Source: Dastarcus helophoroides
Taxonomy: Eukaryota; Arthropoda; Insecta; Coleoptera; Bothrideridae
NCBI GenBank assembly: GCA_028583605.1
Contig: CM053326.1
Location: forward strand, 35,062,931 to 35,126,930
Reading direction: 5' to 3'
DNA length: 64,000 bases
Both the position numbers and the translations under genes were made by a program. The notes beneath the pieces were generated by a model. The model did no database searches. It was not told where the DNA came from and saw only the letters and a program-made list of their open reading frames with translations. Positions 43,370 through 54,778 of the stretch are shown here, piece after piece. Position 1 is the first letter of the stretch, and each line of letters begins with the position of its first letter.

Positions 43370-45637
43370 AATTTTCGATGTTTTTAAATCTCACCCTTTT
43401 TTAAGTTTTGACCTTATTTCAATATTTTCTTGAGTCTTTTAAACATTTAAATATTTTTAAATTAATACGACTTCGAAAATTTTGACAATTTTAGCCACTT
43501 TTGATTTTTTCGGGTATCAACATTTATTAGTGTTTAAAATTTGAAAATTTTTCAAATTTTTCAATTTGAAAATCATGACTTTTTTTAAAATGCCAATATT
43601 TTTTAATTTAGTGGAACGACTTTTTTTTGAAATTAAAAATGTTTCTTCAAAACGTTTTTTCAAAATGCCGCCTTTTTCAACATTTTTGTAAATTTTTTAA
43701 AATTTCGACTTTTTCAACAATTGAGAAAATTTTCAAAATGTCGATTTTTTTTTTCAATACATAGTTGACTCTCGATAATTTGAAATTCAAGGAACCAAAG
43801 AGAAAGTTGTCCAAAATAATAAGAGAGTGGTGGATTCAGGTGATTTGGAATTTGTTAAAAAGTTTCTATTATTTTCGAAAAAGTCCATTTTTTCACTCCA
43901 ACTTTTTTGAAAAATTGTAACTTCCTCGAAGATTCGATTCTATCAAAATTGCAATTTTATTTGAAAAATTTGATCTTTCTCGATAATACCGATTTTTCTC
44001 AAAATTTTGACTTTTTCGTAATTTTGTTTTTTTAATTTTATTCAATGTTTAAAAAAATTGAAATTTTGATCATCTATACCTTTTTAACATTTTAATTTTT
44101 TTTACAAAACTTAAGCTTATAAAAATATTGGAAAATACTTAAAAATTCTGTTTTTCTTAATTTCGACTTTTTAAAGTTTTAACGTAATTTTGAAATTTTT
44201 AAAAATTTAGATTGTTTTCGACCAATTTTGAACATTTCGTCTCTCAAATTTTAATTTTTTTTGTAAACTTAACTTTATTAAAAATTGGACATTATGAAAA
44301 CTAAGTTTTCGCGTGTTTTGAATCTTTTGAAAATTTAATTTTTTAAACATTTCAACTAGACATAGCTTTTGCAAACTAAATTTTTTTGGGAAATTTTAAC
44401 CTTTTTAAATCTCGACTCTTGAAAATTCCGTTTTCTGCAAGGTTTCCATTTTTTCGAAATTTTGACATTTCAGAAAATTTCTGATTTTTGCTGTTGAAAA
44501 TTTCGATTTGTTTTGAAAAAATTTCCCTTTAAACGTTTCGGATTCTGACGATTTTATAATTTTCACTGTTTTCAAGATTGGGCTTGCTTTTTGAAAACTT
44601 CCGAGTCAAAATTTCAACTAATTTGAAAATTTCGACCCAAAATTTCAATTAATTTGAAAATTTTTATTTACTCCCAAAATTTGGACTCTTTCTGGAAATT
44701 GCAGCTTATTTTTGTTTCATTTTGAAATTTTCGATTTTACGGAAAATTTTCACTTTTTTCAAGATATTGACTATTTGAAATATTCGCCTTTTATTCAGAA
44801 CTTCCAGTGACTTTTTCGAAATTCGCAACTTTCTCTTGACAATTTGATCCTTTTTTAAGATTTTGATTTTTTTGAAAAAAAAATTTCGATGTTTTCCAAA
44901 TTTCCAATTTTCTGAAAAATTTCAACCTTTTCTCAAAATATCGATCGTTTAAAAAATTCGAATTTTTCAAAATTTCTAGTTTTTGTCGAGATTTATTTTC
45001 AAATTTTGACTTTTTCTGGAAATTATTCTTCGTTTTAATTTTTTATGAAAAGTGCTACTTATTTTGAAATTTTCGATTTTATTAAAAATTTTCACTTTTT
45101 TCAAAATTTTCAATTTTATTGAAAATTGTCACTTTTTTCAAAATATTGAATTTTTGAAAAATTCGCCTTTTTTCAAAATTTTTTATATTCCTTGAAATTT
45201 GCTTCTCTTGTGTAAATTACCAATTTTTAAAAATGTTTACCTTTTTTTCTAAAAATGTTGTCTGGTTTTAAACAACTTTCCAAAAGTTATTCAAATTTCG
45301 ACTTTTTTTACAATTATTTTCACTGTTTGCAAATTTCAACATTGTTTTAAAATTTTGCCTTTGAAAGTGTGCCTTTTCCAAACTTCAAATTTGTTTCAAT
45401 ATTTGGACTGATTTTAATTTTTTTAAATTCAGTTTTTTTCAAATCTTCTATTATTGAAAACTGGGACTATTTTTAAAAGTTGAATGACCTTGAAACTCCC
45501 CTTTTCCAGTCTTTTTAATAATTTTTTTGAAAATTTGATTTTATGAAAATTGTGACTAAGATTTTGGTTTTTTTTTTAAAATATCAACCTTTTCCAAATT
45601 TGTACTTTTTTAAAAATTTCAACCTTTTCAAAATCTT
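43370..45637 (-). repeat. Degenerate satellite-like tract, T-rich on plus strand
   Basis: The words are the inverse of those in A-rich blocks: cgacttttttgaaaattt, ttttcaaaatttcg and relatives. A Tigger-like terminus fragment (gttgactctcgataatttga) sits at 43770-43850. No gene was found. Confidence 0.75.
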
Positions 45638-45899
<262 letters not shown>

Positions 45900-46077
45900 A
45901 GTTTCTGCTTCCATCACTGATAATTGTCCAAATAACCAAGAGGTAGTGGCAAAAATTCTAATAAACAACAATTTAATTGAAATTCGTGAGTTTTCTTTCA
46001 CAATATTTGTATAATATTCAAATGTTCTTTAAAAAAAGTCTTTAATTTTCATTTAAGTGAACGACTTCCATCTATCA

Positions 46078-46205
46078 TCAGAGGATTCATGCTGGGGGAC
46101 TTCTGGCCTAGTGTGGCCAGTTTCAGGAGAGGCGCATCCAAGAAACACATTCTCAATAAAATTGGGCGGTTGAATGAATGACCAATTACAGAGATTACAC
46201 AATGG
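46078..46205 (+). mobile_element. 5'-truncated LINE tail, same family as 9886-10618
   Basis: The text catgctgggggacttctggc, ctagtgtggcc, aggcgcatccaag and ttgaatgaatgacca matches the C-terminus and start of the 3' UTR of the LINE nested at 9886-10618. The reading ends with the same WLNE-like peptide and stop (here RLNE). About 130 bases are kept and no target duplication was seen. Confidence 0.85.
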
Positions 46206-46390
46206 GACCAAAAACATATGTAACAAAAGTTTTCGGAAAAAAATCTGAGTGTAATATAAAAAAAATAATAAAGTGTGTTGGAAGCATTTATTAAAAATGT
46301 TCTCCTTAGAATTTAATTAACAAAAAACAACATTCAAATTATTCCTAAAGTTCCACTGTCTTTGATGACACCGAGTTTTCTCCTGACTTG

Positions 46391-46690
46391 TTACAATAAG
46401 TGCTGGGCGGCTCGATTATCTATTTCCCGAATTTTTTGAGATTCGGCATCGTAACCGTTCTTCATTTCCAATCTTCCAGTAATTATCATAGACCTTTTTA
46501 TCCAATATCGACTAAAAGTTTTCAAGAGGGCGTATCTATGGAACATTTGGAGGATTTTTGAATACAAAAGGAATGTTGCGAGCCTCTCACCAATCTCTGG
46601 GTATTCTTTTCCGAATTGTCTTCGTAAAATATATGACAAATATGATACCGAATATTCAACTTCGACTTTTCTTAACGAAATTTCCTTCAC
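46391..46690 (-). CDS. Orphan 99-codon ORF
   Basis: The minus-strand ORF reads MKEISLRKVEVEY at its start, includes LRRQFGKEYPEIGERL and SRYWIKRSMIITGRLEMK, and ends NRAAQHLL. Composition is balanced and helix-like, unlike the low-complexity neighbours. The start codon is GTG in the window, so the true beginning may be a splice junction. I do not recognise it. It may be an exon, a degraded transposase, or chance. Confidence 0.25.
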   Translation of the reverse strand: MKEISLRKVEVEYSVSYLSYILRRQFGKEYPEIGERLATFLLYSKILQMFHRYALLKTFSRYWIKRSMIITGRLEMKNGYDAESQKIREIDNRAAQHLL

Positions 46691-46699
46691 TTAATTCTC

Positions 46700-47820
46700 T
46701 TGATGTGTCAGAATGGCGTATAAAAATCTAAAACACACATTTACGTAATAGCGTTAAATTGTAATGTCCATGCCGAGTAGGAAGACTAGGAGAAAGTAAT
46801 AGCCGGCAAAATCGCTGACATAACGAAATTTATTTAATTCTTGGATTTTAAATTCAATACTCTCTCATTTTACGAAAGGAGCAGATGGGCTTCTTTATTC
46901 CTCGCCGAACATATGTAACCCATTAAGCCGCAAGAGGAAAATTATCTACTAGACAGAATAAGAGAGAAATCTGAAATGTATTTACTTTACGAATAATGGA
47001 AGCACAATTGGGCAATTTTATGCTTAATTAAATTTAATGAATCATTATTTGTTTAGTTAAACTGCGAAAGTTTCAATCGTTAAATGTGAAGTATGTATGT
47101 AGGTGGTTAATTTTAGACCGCATACGCAATATTTAATGTAAAAGTAATACACGAAAATGCTCGCCTTGACTTCAGAAACCATCTGAAAGAATTTTAAATT
47201 TAATTCGGGTCCTAAGTTTTTCACAAGTTGACCTTCGTAATTACTCGGCTTAATTTTGCAGCTGCAGGCGGTGAACTTTTCTTACAACAACAACAAAAAA
47301 TATAATTGGGCAATAATTGCGACAACATTTGGTATAGTTAGTATAATATTTATAAGAATTTTCCAAGTGGATTTTTATGTCTAGCCTGGTTAAATTTAAA
47401 TGCGTCAGGTTGTATTTTTGGACATAATTTGCGTAAACAGTATTTTGGGATATATCATTTACGTAAACAAAGGCGAATTTCATCAAGAAAATAGAATGGC
47501 ATCTGAAAAATGCATACAAATATGATTTAAAATTGCAATGACAACGTACCGAAGGATCTAGAAGCATAGAATTTTGCACACGAGTTCCTTACATAACGTA
47601 GGTGAGCACTAAGAAAGGATTTTTGAAAATTTATCCCCCAAGCATATGGGATAAAACTTTGTATGGAAGTTAATATTTTAGAAGTTAAGACATATGGTAG
47701 TTGCGATTTAAATTTCTGTTTACAATAAAAAACAGGTGTATTAGCATTTTTCAAAAACCATGCCCTAAAGGGGTACAAACTACTCAACATTTGAAAAATA
47801 TCCAAAACTTTAATAAAATT
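46700..47820. other. Ordinary AT-rich sequence, no gene
   Basis: Higher complexity than the satellite tracts around it. Two minus-strand ORFs of about 108 codons (47250-47853) overlap each other and show no motif or splice context. Confidence 0.4.
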
Positions 47821-48858
47821 CGTAATTTTCAAAAAATAAGTTAAAATTTTCAATATTTTAAAAATTTTAAAGTCAAAATTTTCGACTCCACGGTCGAAAT
47901 TTTGAAAAAAGTTGAGTTCTTCATGGAACGTTAAAATATCCAGAAAAAGTCAAAATTTTGAAGTGTGGAAATTTTGAAAAATGTCGAAACCTTTATTGAA
48001 AGTTAAAATATCAAAAAAAAGTTACAATTTTCAAAAAGTCAATATTTTGACAAAAAAGTTAATATTTTGAAAATGGCCATTTTCAGACATTCGGAGCAGA
48101 TTTAAAAAAAGGCGAACTCATCAAAAAAAAATCAAAATTTTTATCTTGAAATCTTAAAAAATTTCAAAAATTGTTAATTTTGGAAAAAGGTCGATTTTAA
48201 AAAATTCGAAGATTTTCACTCAAATTAAAAAAGTGAAATTTTCAAAAAAGTAGAAATTTATGAATTGTTGAAATTTTGAAAAATTTCGAATTTTCATAAA
48301 AAATTAAATTTCCAAAAAAAGTTAAGATTATTGAAAATATTTTGAAAAGCCAACATTTTTCATAATTTCCAAAGTTTGGAGAAGGGCCACAATATTAATC
48401 TTTTGAAAAATATCGAAATTTAAAATAATTGGATAATTTTCAGTCAACTGTTGAAAAAAAAACTGTAACTTGAGAAAAGTCTAAATATTGGAGGAAAGTC
48501 AAAGTTATCAGAGGTCGAACTTTTTAAAAAAAAAGTTATTAGTTATGAAAAAAAAAGTTCAATTTTGAAAAGTTAAAATTTTTGAAACACTCGAAATTTT
48601 GAAAAATAAAGTCGACATTTTGAAAAATATCGAAATTTAAACCAAAAATCCAAATTTTGCAAAATGGTCAGTTTCAAAAAAACGTCGATTTAAACAAAAC
48701 CGCATTACCAAATAAAATCGAAATTTTCCAAACAAAAAAAATAATAGAAAGTTTGCAAAAAAGTCGAAATTTTCAAAAATAAATTATTAATGAAATTTAA
48801 AAAAATGGTCGAAATTTTTAAGAATCAAAATTTCAAAGTCACCTCTAAACTTTAAAAA
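47820..48858 (+). repeat. Degenerate satellite-like tract, A-rich on plus strand
   Basis: Repetition of gtcgaaattttgaaaaa and ttgaaaagtcaaaatt words with little else. The 1.33 kb long-TIR element is inserted at its right edge and the tract resumes after it, so it was one block. Confidence 0.8.
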
Positions 48859-48862
48859 TATA

Positions 48863-50188
48863 CAGGGTGGACCATAAGTAATGGTACATAGAGCAATGGT
48901 GGATTTTTCGAATAAAAATAATGTGATTTAGCTACATTTACCTTATACCAAAAGTGGATATTAACAGAGATAAGGGTGTCAAAGTTGAAAAAAAAATTTT
49001 AAGTTTTTCTTATAACTATGGAATGAATTATAATATAGGTACGAAATTTGGCACAAGCAGGTTTCTTAAGTGGACAAACTCTAATTTGATAACATATTAC
49101 CAATAGCTGCGCTAATCTGCATAATTCTAAATGATAACTTTTTTGTGCACCAACGTATATTAATTTTAAATGAGTCATTTTATTTCCCCATCTTTTTAAC
49201 GTAAAAAAGGTGTGCTTTCTGAAAGTTGATACGAGCAACCGTTGCCAAGATATTTGCCCGTAAAGCTTGACGTGCCTTAGTTTAAAATTACTAAGATATT
49301 AAATTTTCGAAGTAGGCTTGAAAAAAAAGTAATCATAAGGCAGCTATGGAATTAATTTATGTCAAATATTACTTTACTGATAATATTATTACCTAAATTT
49401 TGAAAATGTCAATAAAGAAAATCCAAAAAATTAAGACGTAATTTATTTTCTAACATAGAGATGTGAGATATGATCTCTGAGTTCGCACAAGAAAATTTTA
49501 ATAGTCTGGGTGATCATAGCAGATATTTGAAGATAAATGTCAATAAAAAACAGCCAGATTTTTAATTGTTTACAATCCCTTTACATGAAAAAGGTCATTT
49601 CTCACATACTTATTTTTGAAAATAAATTTTGTTTTGGTATCTTATTTAAATTTGCTTTAGAAATTTTAAAAATATGTGTAATAATAATGTCAGTAGAGTA
49701 ATATTTGATATAAACTATTTTAGAGTCAGTTTTATAAGTTTTATTTTGAAACCTACTGCGAAAAATTCACATTTACATAACTTAAAATAAACGTAAGGTA
49801 AACTTTGAAAGCAAATATCTTGAAAAGAAAGTATACCTTTTTTACGTAGAAAATATAGGTAAATAAAAATATCTGTTTAAAATAAGTGTACATGAAGGTA
49901 CAAAAAAGTTATGATGCTTTAGAATAATACAAGGTAGCGCAGGTGGCGCCCCTATGAGTTACTGACAATCTGTTAGCAAATTAGAATTTCTTGACCAAAG
50001 AAACCCCTCAATACCAAATTTCTTGTCTATAGTGCAATGTGTTCATCAGTTATGCAAAAAAAAATCACAATTTTTTTTTCAACTTTGACACTCTGTATCT
50101 CTGTTAATGTCAACTTTTGGTATAAGGTAAATGTAACTAAATCACGTTATTTTTATGCTCTATGTACCATTACTTATGGTCCACCCTG
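48863..50188. mobile_element. Foldback-type element with long inverted arms, 1.33 kb
   Basis: The ends cagggtggaccataagtaat and its inverse are flanked by TA. The arms pair for about 390 bases on each side (48863-49250 with 49800-50188), for example aaaggtgtgctttctgaaag against ctttcagaaagtataccttt in the other copy. The centre holds no transposase. The copy at 2508-3324 is its right half. TA flanks suggest mobilisation by a Tc1/mariner-type enzyme, which is an inference. Small ORFs inside are artefacts. Confidence 0.85.
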
Positions 50189-50194
50189 TATATA

Positions 50195-51840
50195 TTTAAA
50201 AAAAACTCTTAAAAAAATCAAAATTTTCATTAGTGTGAATTTTTCAAAAAGTTAAAAATTTAAAACGTCGACATTTAGGAAAAGTTTAAAATTCTCATCA
50301 AAAAAAAATCAAAGAATCCAAAATATATTTTGGAAAATATAAAAAAAACACCAAAAAACTTCAAATTTTCGAAATAAATCAAAATCTTGAAAGACATTTG
50401 CAAAAACAAAGTCGAAATGTTAGTAGAATTTAAAAATAAATACCAACATTTTGACATTTCCCAAAATTTTGAGAATATTTTTGAGAATATAAAAAAGTTG
50501 AAACCTTTTCAAAAAATTCAAATTTTAAAAAAATTGAATTTTGAAAAACAGCTTAATATTTCAAAAATGGAAGTTTTAGTCACATTTTCAATGAAGGTCG
50601 AAATTGTAGAAGTTGAAATACTGAAAAAAAAGCTAAAATTATCAGAAAGGTCGGGATTTTCAAACAAAAAAGTCGAAATTTTGAAAAGTTTTTTTGGAAA
50701 AAGTGAAAATTTTGGATAGTTAAAAATTGTAAAGCAAAAGTCGAAAATTTCTGTTAAAAAATTCAAAACTTTTGGAAATTTTTAAAAAGATAGAATTTTT
50801 AAAAAATAACTTAAAAAAAAGTAGAAATTTGGAACATTTTTGAAAGAGTCGAAAATTAAAAGATGGGAACTTTTCATAAAACAATTTGAAATATTGCAAA
50901 AACGGTAGAAAAGTTCAAAAAATTTGGTTTTAAAAGGATGTCCCAATTTAAAAAAAAATCAAAAGTATTAGAAAATATTAGAAATCGAAATTTTAAATAG
51001 ATTACAATTTAAAAGAAATATTACATTTCGAAGAAAGTTGGAACTTTGGAAAAAGTTGAAACTTTGGAAAACGTTAAAATTAAAAAAAAAGTAAACATTT
51101 TAGAAATGCCAGCTTTCAAAAAAATACTTTTTCAAAAGAAGAATATTCGGAGTGAAAATTTCAAAAAGGCTTAACTTTGAAAATTGACATTTTCGGAGAT
51201 AATTGAAATTTTCAAAAAAGTACCTAATAATACCTTCGGAAACAACGAAACTCGAAAATTTTAAGAAAAGTTGAAATTTTGAGAAAGAATCTAATCTTTA
51301 AAAAAACCAAATTTTGACAAGAAATCGAAATTTTGAAACAAAAAGTTTAAATCTTTAAATAATCGACATTTTTATTGTCACTTTTTCAAAGAAATCCGAA
51401 ATTTTGGAAAATGAATAGTTTTGAAAAAGTCAGAATATTGGATAAGTTGAAATTTTGAAAAGTAAACATTTGAAAAATAGCCAAAATTTTGAAAAAAGAT
51501 GAAATGTTGATGTTGAAATAAATCGAAAGTGGGGAAAATTTAACCACCCAAACACTTGACATTTTTACAAAGGTTTGACAAATATACAATTTTGTAAAAA
51601 AAAAATCAAATTTATAAAAAGGCCGAAATTTTCAAAACGTGCGATAAAGAAATCAAAATTTTAGGCAAAGTAGAAATTTTCAAAATGAAGTTGAACATTT
51701 GGGAAAAGTCGACCTTTTGAAAAAAGTCGAAATTGAAAAAAAAAATCGAAAATTCGGAAAAACGAAACTTACGAGAAAAAATTTCAAAAAAATTGAAATT
51801 TTGAAAAAGTATGGAAATTAAACAAAATCGATTTATTTAA
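50195..51840 (+). repeat. Degenerate satellite-like tract, A-rich on plus strand
   Basis: Continuation of the block at 47820-48858. ORFs such as 50387-50719 (lysine- and phenylalanine-rich) are compositional. Confidence 0.8.
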
Positions 51841-52012
51841 CATGTTAAAAAAAAGTATTGACCTTGATAATAGCGAGTGAGATCGGGTAAGATATTAGTT
51901 AGTTCTCTGATTAAGTCCTTGATACAGATACAAAATATTTTTTCTGAAATCGGTCGAGGATAAATTTGCAGTTCAGGTTGTGTGACGCTCGGCGTCTGCT
52001 GATTCTTTAGTA

Positions 52013-53101
52013 CGAGGGCGTTCCGGTAACTACTTAGCCTCACCGCCCGCTGGCCCCACTATCGTAAGAGAAATTTACTATCGGGTAGTACATTCTCGTA
52101 GACGGCTACTGTCGAAATTTCGGCCGCATCGGACTTGGTTTAACGAATTTCAGCGTGGTCGCACGTCAGTTTTTGATGACTCAGGTGCCCCGAAAAACGG
52201 CTACTACGGAGGATAACGTGACAACAATCCACGATCTCGTATTGGCAGACCGCCGATTGAAGGTGCGCGAGATAGCTGAGACAGTAGGCATCTCAAAAGA
52301 CCGCGTGGGTCATATCCTGCATGAAATTTTGGGCATGAGAAAGCTGTCGGCGCGATATGTGCCGCGTTTGCTCACTTCGGACAACAAGCGCAACCGTGAA
52401 ACCATTTCAGAGCAGTGTTTGACGCTGTTTAAGCGCAATCCGAAGGAGTTTCTGCGTCGTTTCGTGGCCGTCGACGAAACATGAATCCACTGGTACACGC
52501 CAGAGACCAAGGAACGGTCGAAACAGTGGACTTCACTCGAAGAAGGCGAAGTCTGTCCTATCGGTCGGAAAGGTGATGGCCACCGTTTTCTGGGTTTCAC
52601 AAGGTGCGATCTACATCGACTACCTGGAGAAGAGCAAAACGATCACATGGCTGTACTATGCCGAATTATTGGGCCGATTCTAAGCCGAATTGGAGAAAAA
52701 GCGGCCCCATTTGGCGAAGAAAAAAGTGCTCTTCCACCATGACAACGCACCGACTCACACCTCCACCCTCGCCACGGCCAAATTGGTCGAATTGGGCTTC
52801 GAACTGCTGCCCCATCCACCGTATTCTCCAGATTTGGCCCCGTGCGACTTCTATTTATTTCCAAACTTGAAAAAGTCACTCGCCGGGCAGAAATTTGAGT
52901 CGAATGGGTGATCATCGTCGCCACGGAGGCCTAGTTTACAGATCTCGAGAAAACGTATTTTTCAGATAGGTTAAAGAAGTTGGAGCACCGCTGGGTCGAG
53001 TGTATCGAGTTAAAAGGAAACTACTTTGAGAAATAAATCGCCACTTTTCCAAAATTTTTGTTTTTTTTTTTGTAGACTAAGTACTTATCGGACCACCCTT
53101 G
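52013..53101 (+). mobile_element. mariner element, nearly complete but dead
   Basis: The left end cgagggcgttccggtaacta and inverted right end CAAGGGTGGTCCGATAAGTA are related and each is flanked by TA (52011-52012, 53102-53103). The 1089-base span holds one transposase with a 5' deletion and several lesions. It interrupts sequence just right of a satellite-like tract. Confidence 0.93.
52125..53036 (+). pseudogene. mariner transposase, DD34D type
   Basis: The first recognisable residues are WFNEFQRGRTSVFDD, so about 45 N-terminal residues are lost. Then come ATTEDNVTTIHDLVL, VREIAETVGISKDRVGHIL (HTH), KRNPKEFLRRFVAVDET (first Asp), HHDNAPTHTS (second Asp) and YSPDLAPCDFYLF (third Asp). The last two Asp are separated by 34 residues, giving DD34D. 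A stop replaces the Trp after VDET (TGA near 52482), and frameshifts occur near 52190, 52550 and 52900. The family C-terminus HRWVECIELKGNYFEK ends at the stop at 53034. Confidence 0.93.
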
Positions 53102-53149
53102 TACTTACTTGTCGGAACATTTGTTAGCATTCGAGTTGGATATACCAAA

Positions 53150-53405
53150 TTGGCGAGATCTAACAAGATCGCAACCGATCTTTGGTTTCCCAACTTCGAA
53201 TCTAATAAATGTTCAAACCTATTGGTCTTGTGGATTTAGAATCCTTGTCTTCTGGGCACTTTCCTAGAGAGCAACCGCTTCGCTAGGTGGCAGTGTTGGG
53301 GTAGTTTAATTATGATATGATTGATTCACGGTACACACGCCTAGAGGGCTGCATGAATTTTGCAGTTCAGGTGGTTATATTCTACTTGCATAACTAGATA
53401 TACAA
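53150..53405 (+). repeat. Dispersed repeat, copy B
   Basis: The text cttcgaatctaataaatgtt, ccttgtcttctgggcac, agagcaaccgcttcgctagg and gggctgcatgaattttgcag aligns with 28680-28870. It lacks the first hairpin arm of copy A. Confidence 0.7.
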
Positions 53406-54700
53406 TATACTATTATCCTACAAAACAACCTCTTTACCGAAGTTACGCTCGACAATAGCGCAACTGAAAACAGCTGTAAAAATGATGATTCTCTTTTTTT
53501 TTAAATGGATGTTTTTTATCTACGTTATTAAAATATTGGATTAAAAAAAATTGACCAAAAAAAAAAAGAGTTTAATGATGGGTTATAGGGGTCTTCGATT
53601 AGTGGATATTTAAAAAAATCATGATAATTCGGATGCTCGGTTGGAAGCCACGAAATGCCAAAAACAGCGTTTCACAGCCTCTGTATATCAGCTTTTATTT
53701 GTGTTTATTTCAGCTATGTTAATTTCCCAGATCTCACGTATTCACGCTGTTCAATGCTACTTCTTGCTAATGAATTAAATTAGAAAATTAGTGACGCTTG
53801 AAAACGCTACTTCAACAGGTGAAATACCTAATTATTGCTAGTCGCCAATATGATGAGGATTATACAGTATAATAATTCAATCGAAAACTCAAATATTTTG
53901 AACATATGCAATTGGTGAAGAATTGTAAAAACTCTTACTCATTTCACATTTAGATTTCAGACTCATTGCACATTAAGATTTCAGAATTGGATAATTTGAA
54001 AGTTTGTTTCTTTTTAGGTAAAGCTGAAAACATTTAGCAGGGTGCCGACGTCTTAACCAGTATGCATTACTTTTTATTTGATTCGAATCCCCAAAGCGAA
54101 TTAATTTGCAAGAGTGGAACATTTGTGACGTGAGGGACGTTCTCGATGACGTCATTACAGATTAAAACGATTTCTTATTGCGAAAGGATGACGTCAAATG
54201 ATATAACATTTCGACGATATTACACCCTAGACGGGCGTGGAGTGAAGCTGACATTTGTGAAAGTTATTTTTGGAAGCAAACCTGTCTTCAGCTCTTAGAT
54301 AGGCTTGTTCGTTAGACTCGAGAGTTAATAAGGGTTGAAATACTAATAGAGTGGTTTATATTTAGAATTTGATCCATCTGACTATATCGACATCGACTAT
54401 TTTAATCCGCCGTCTTTCTACGATTTTGTCTCTATTTGCTTAACCAACAGGCACAGGTGTGGGTTTTAAAATAGTCGAATCATAAACAGGGTGCCCATTT
54501 TTCTGCCCTCACCATTGCTTGGTATCATGCTTATTTGAAGAGTAACGATGGTTAAATCAAGACAAAGTTGAGTATTTTAGTGATAAGTAAACATTGTGCA
54601 AAAAAGAAACCAGGAATAAAGTTATTTGAAAAAACTAACAAGAATAGAATTTTCTCTTTTCCATCTTTCTTGGAAACTATCAGTTTTAAAGAATTTTAAT
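53406..54700. other. Unique AT-rich sequence with possible regulatory sites
   Basis: No gene is supported. A Tigger-like end may lie at 53590-53640 (ggggtcttcgattagtgg). The minus ORF at 53973-54155 has no motif. Two CRE palindromes are listed separately. Confidence 0.4.
54147..54196. promoter_or_regulatory. Pair of CRE palindromes (TGACGTCA)
   Basis: Perfect TGACGTCA sites occur at 54147-54154 and 54189-54196, with start-to-start spacing of 42 bases, equal to four helical turns. A CRE half-like gtgacgtg is at 54125. Such sites bind CREB/ATF-type bZIP proteins. No adjacent promoter was recognised, so function is unproven. Confidence 0.35.
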
Positions 54701-54704
54701 GAGT

Positions 54705-54778
54705 ATTTTTTTGGTGGAACGGATTGGTCCTTGGTTATCTTTAAAAATTGAAATACAAAAGTCCGTTCCACCAAAAAA
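54705..54778. mobile_element. Penelope-like short retroposon, copy 10 (minimal hairpin)
   Basis: Both termini are present facing each other within 74 bases: ttttggtggaacggattggt at left and gtccgttccaccaaaa at right. Between them is ggttatctttaaaaattgaa only. The core hairpin and the tttcttggtttcag segment are gone. Confidence 0.8.

Noticed and set aside
52310..52924. Minus-strand ORFs of 93-96 codons inside the mariner
   Set aside because: They are antisense to a clearly recognisable transposase.
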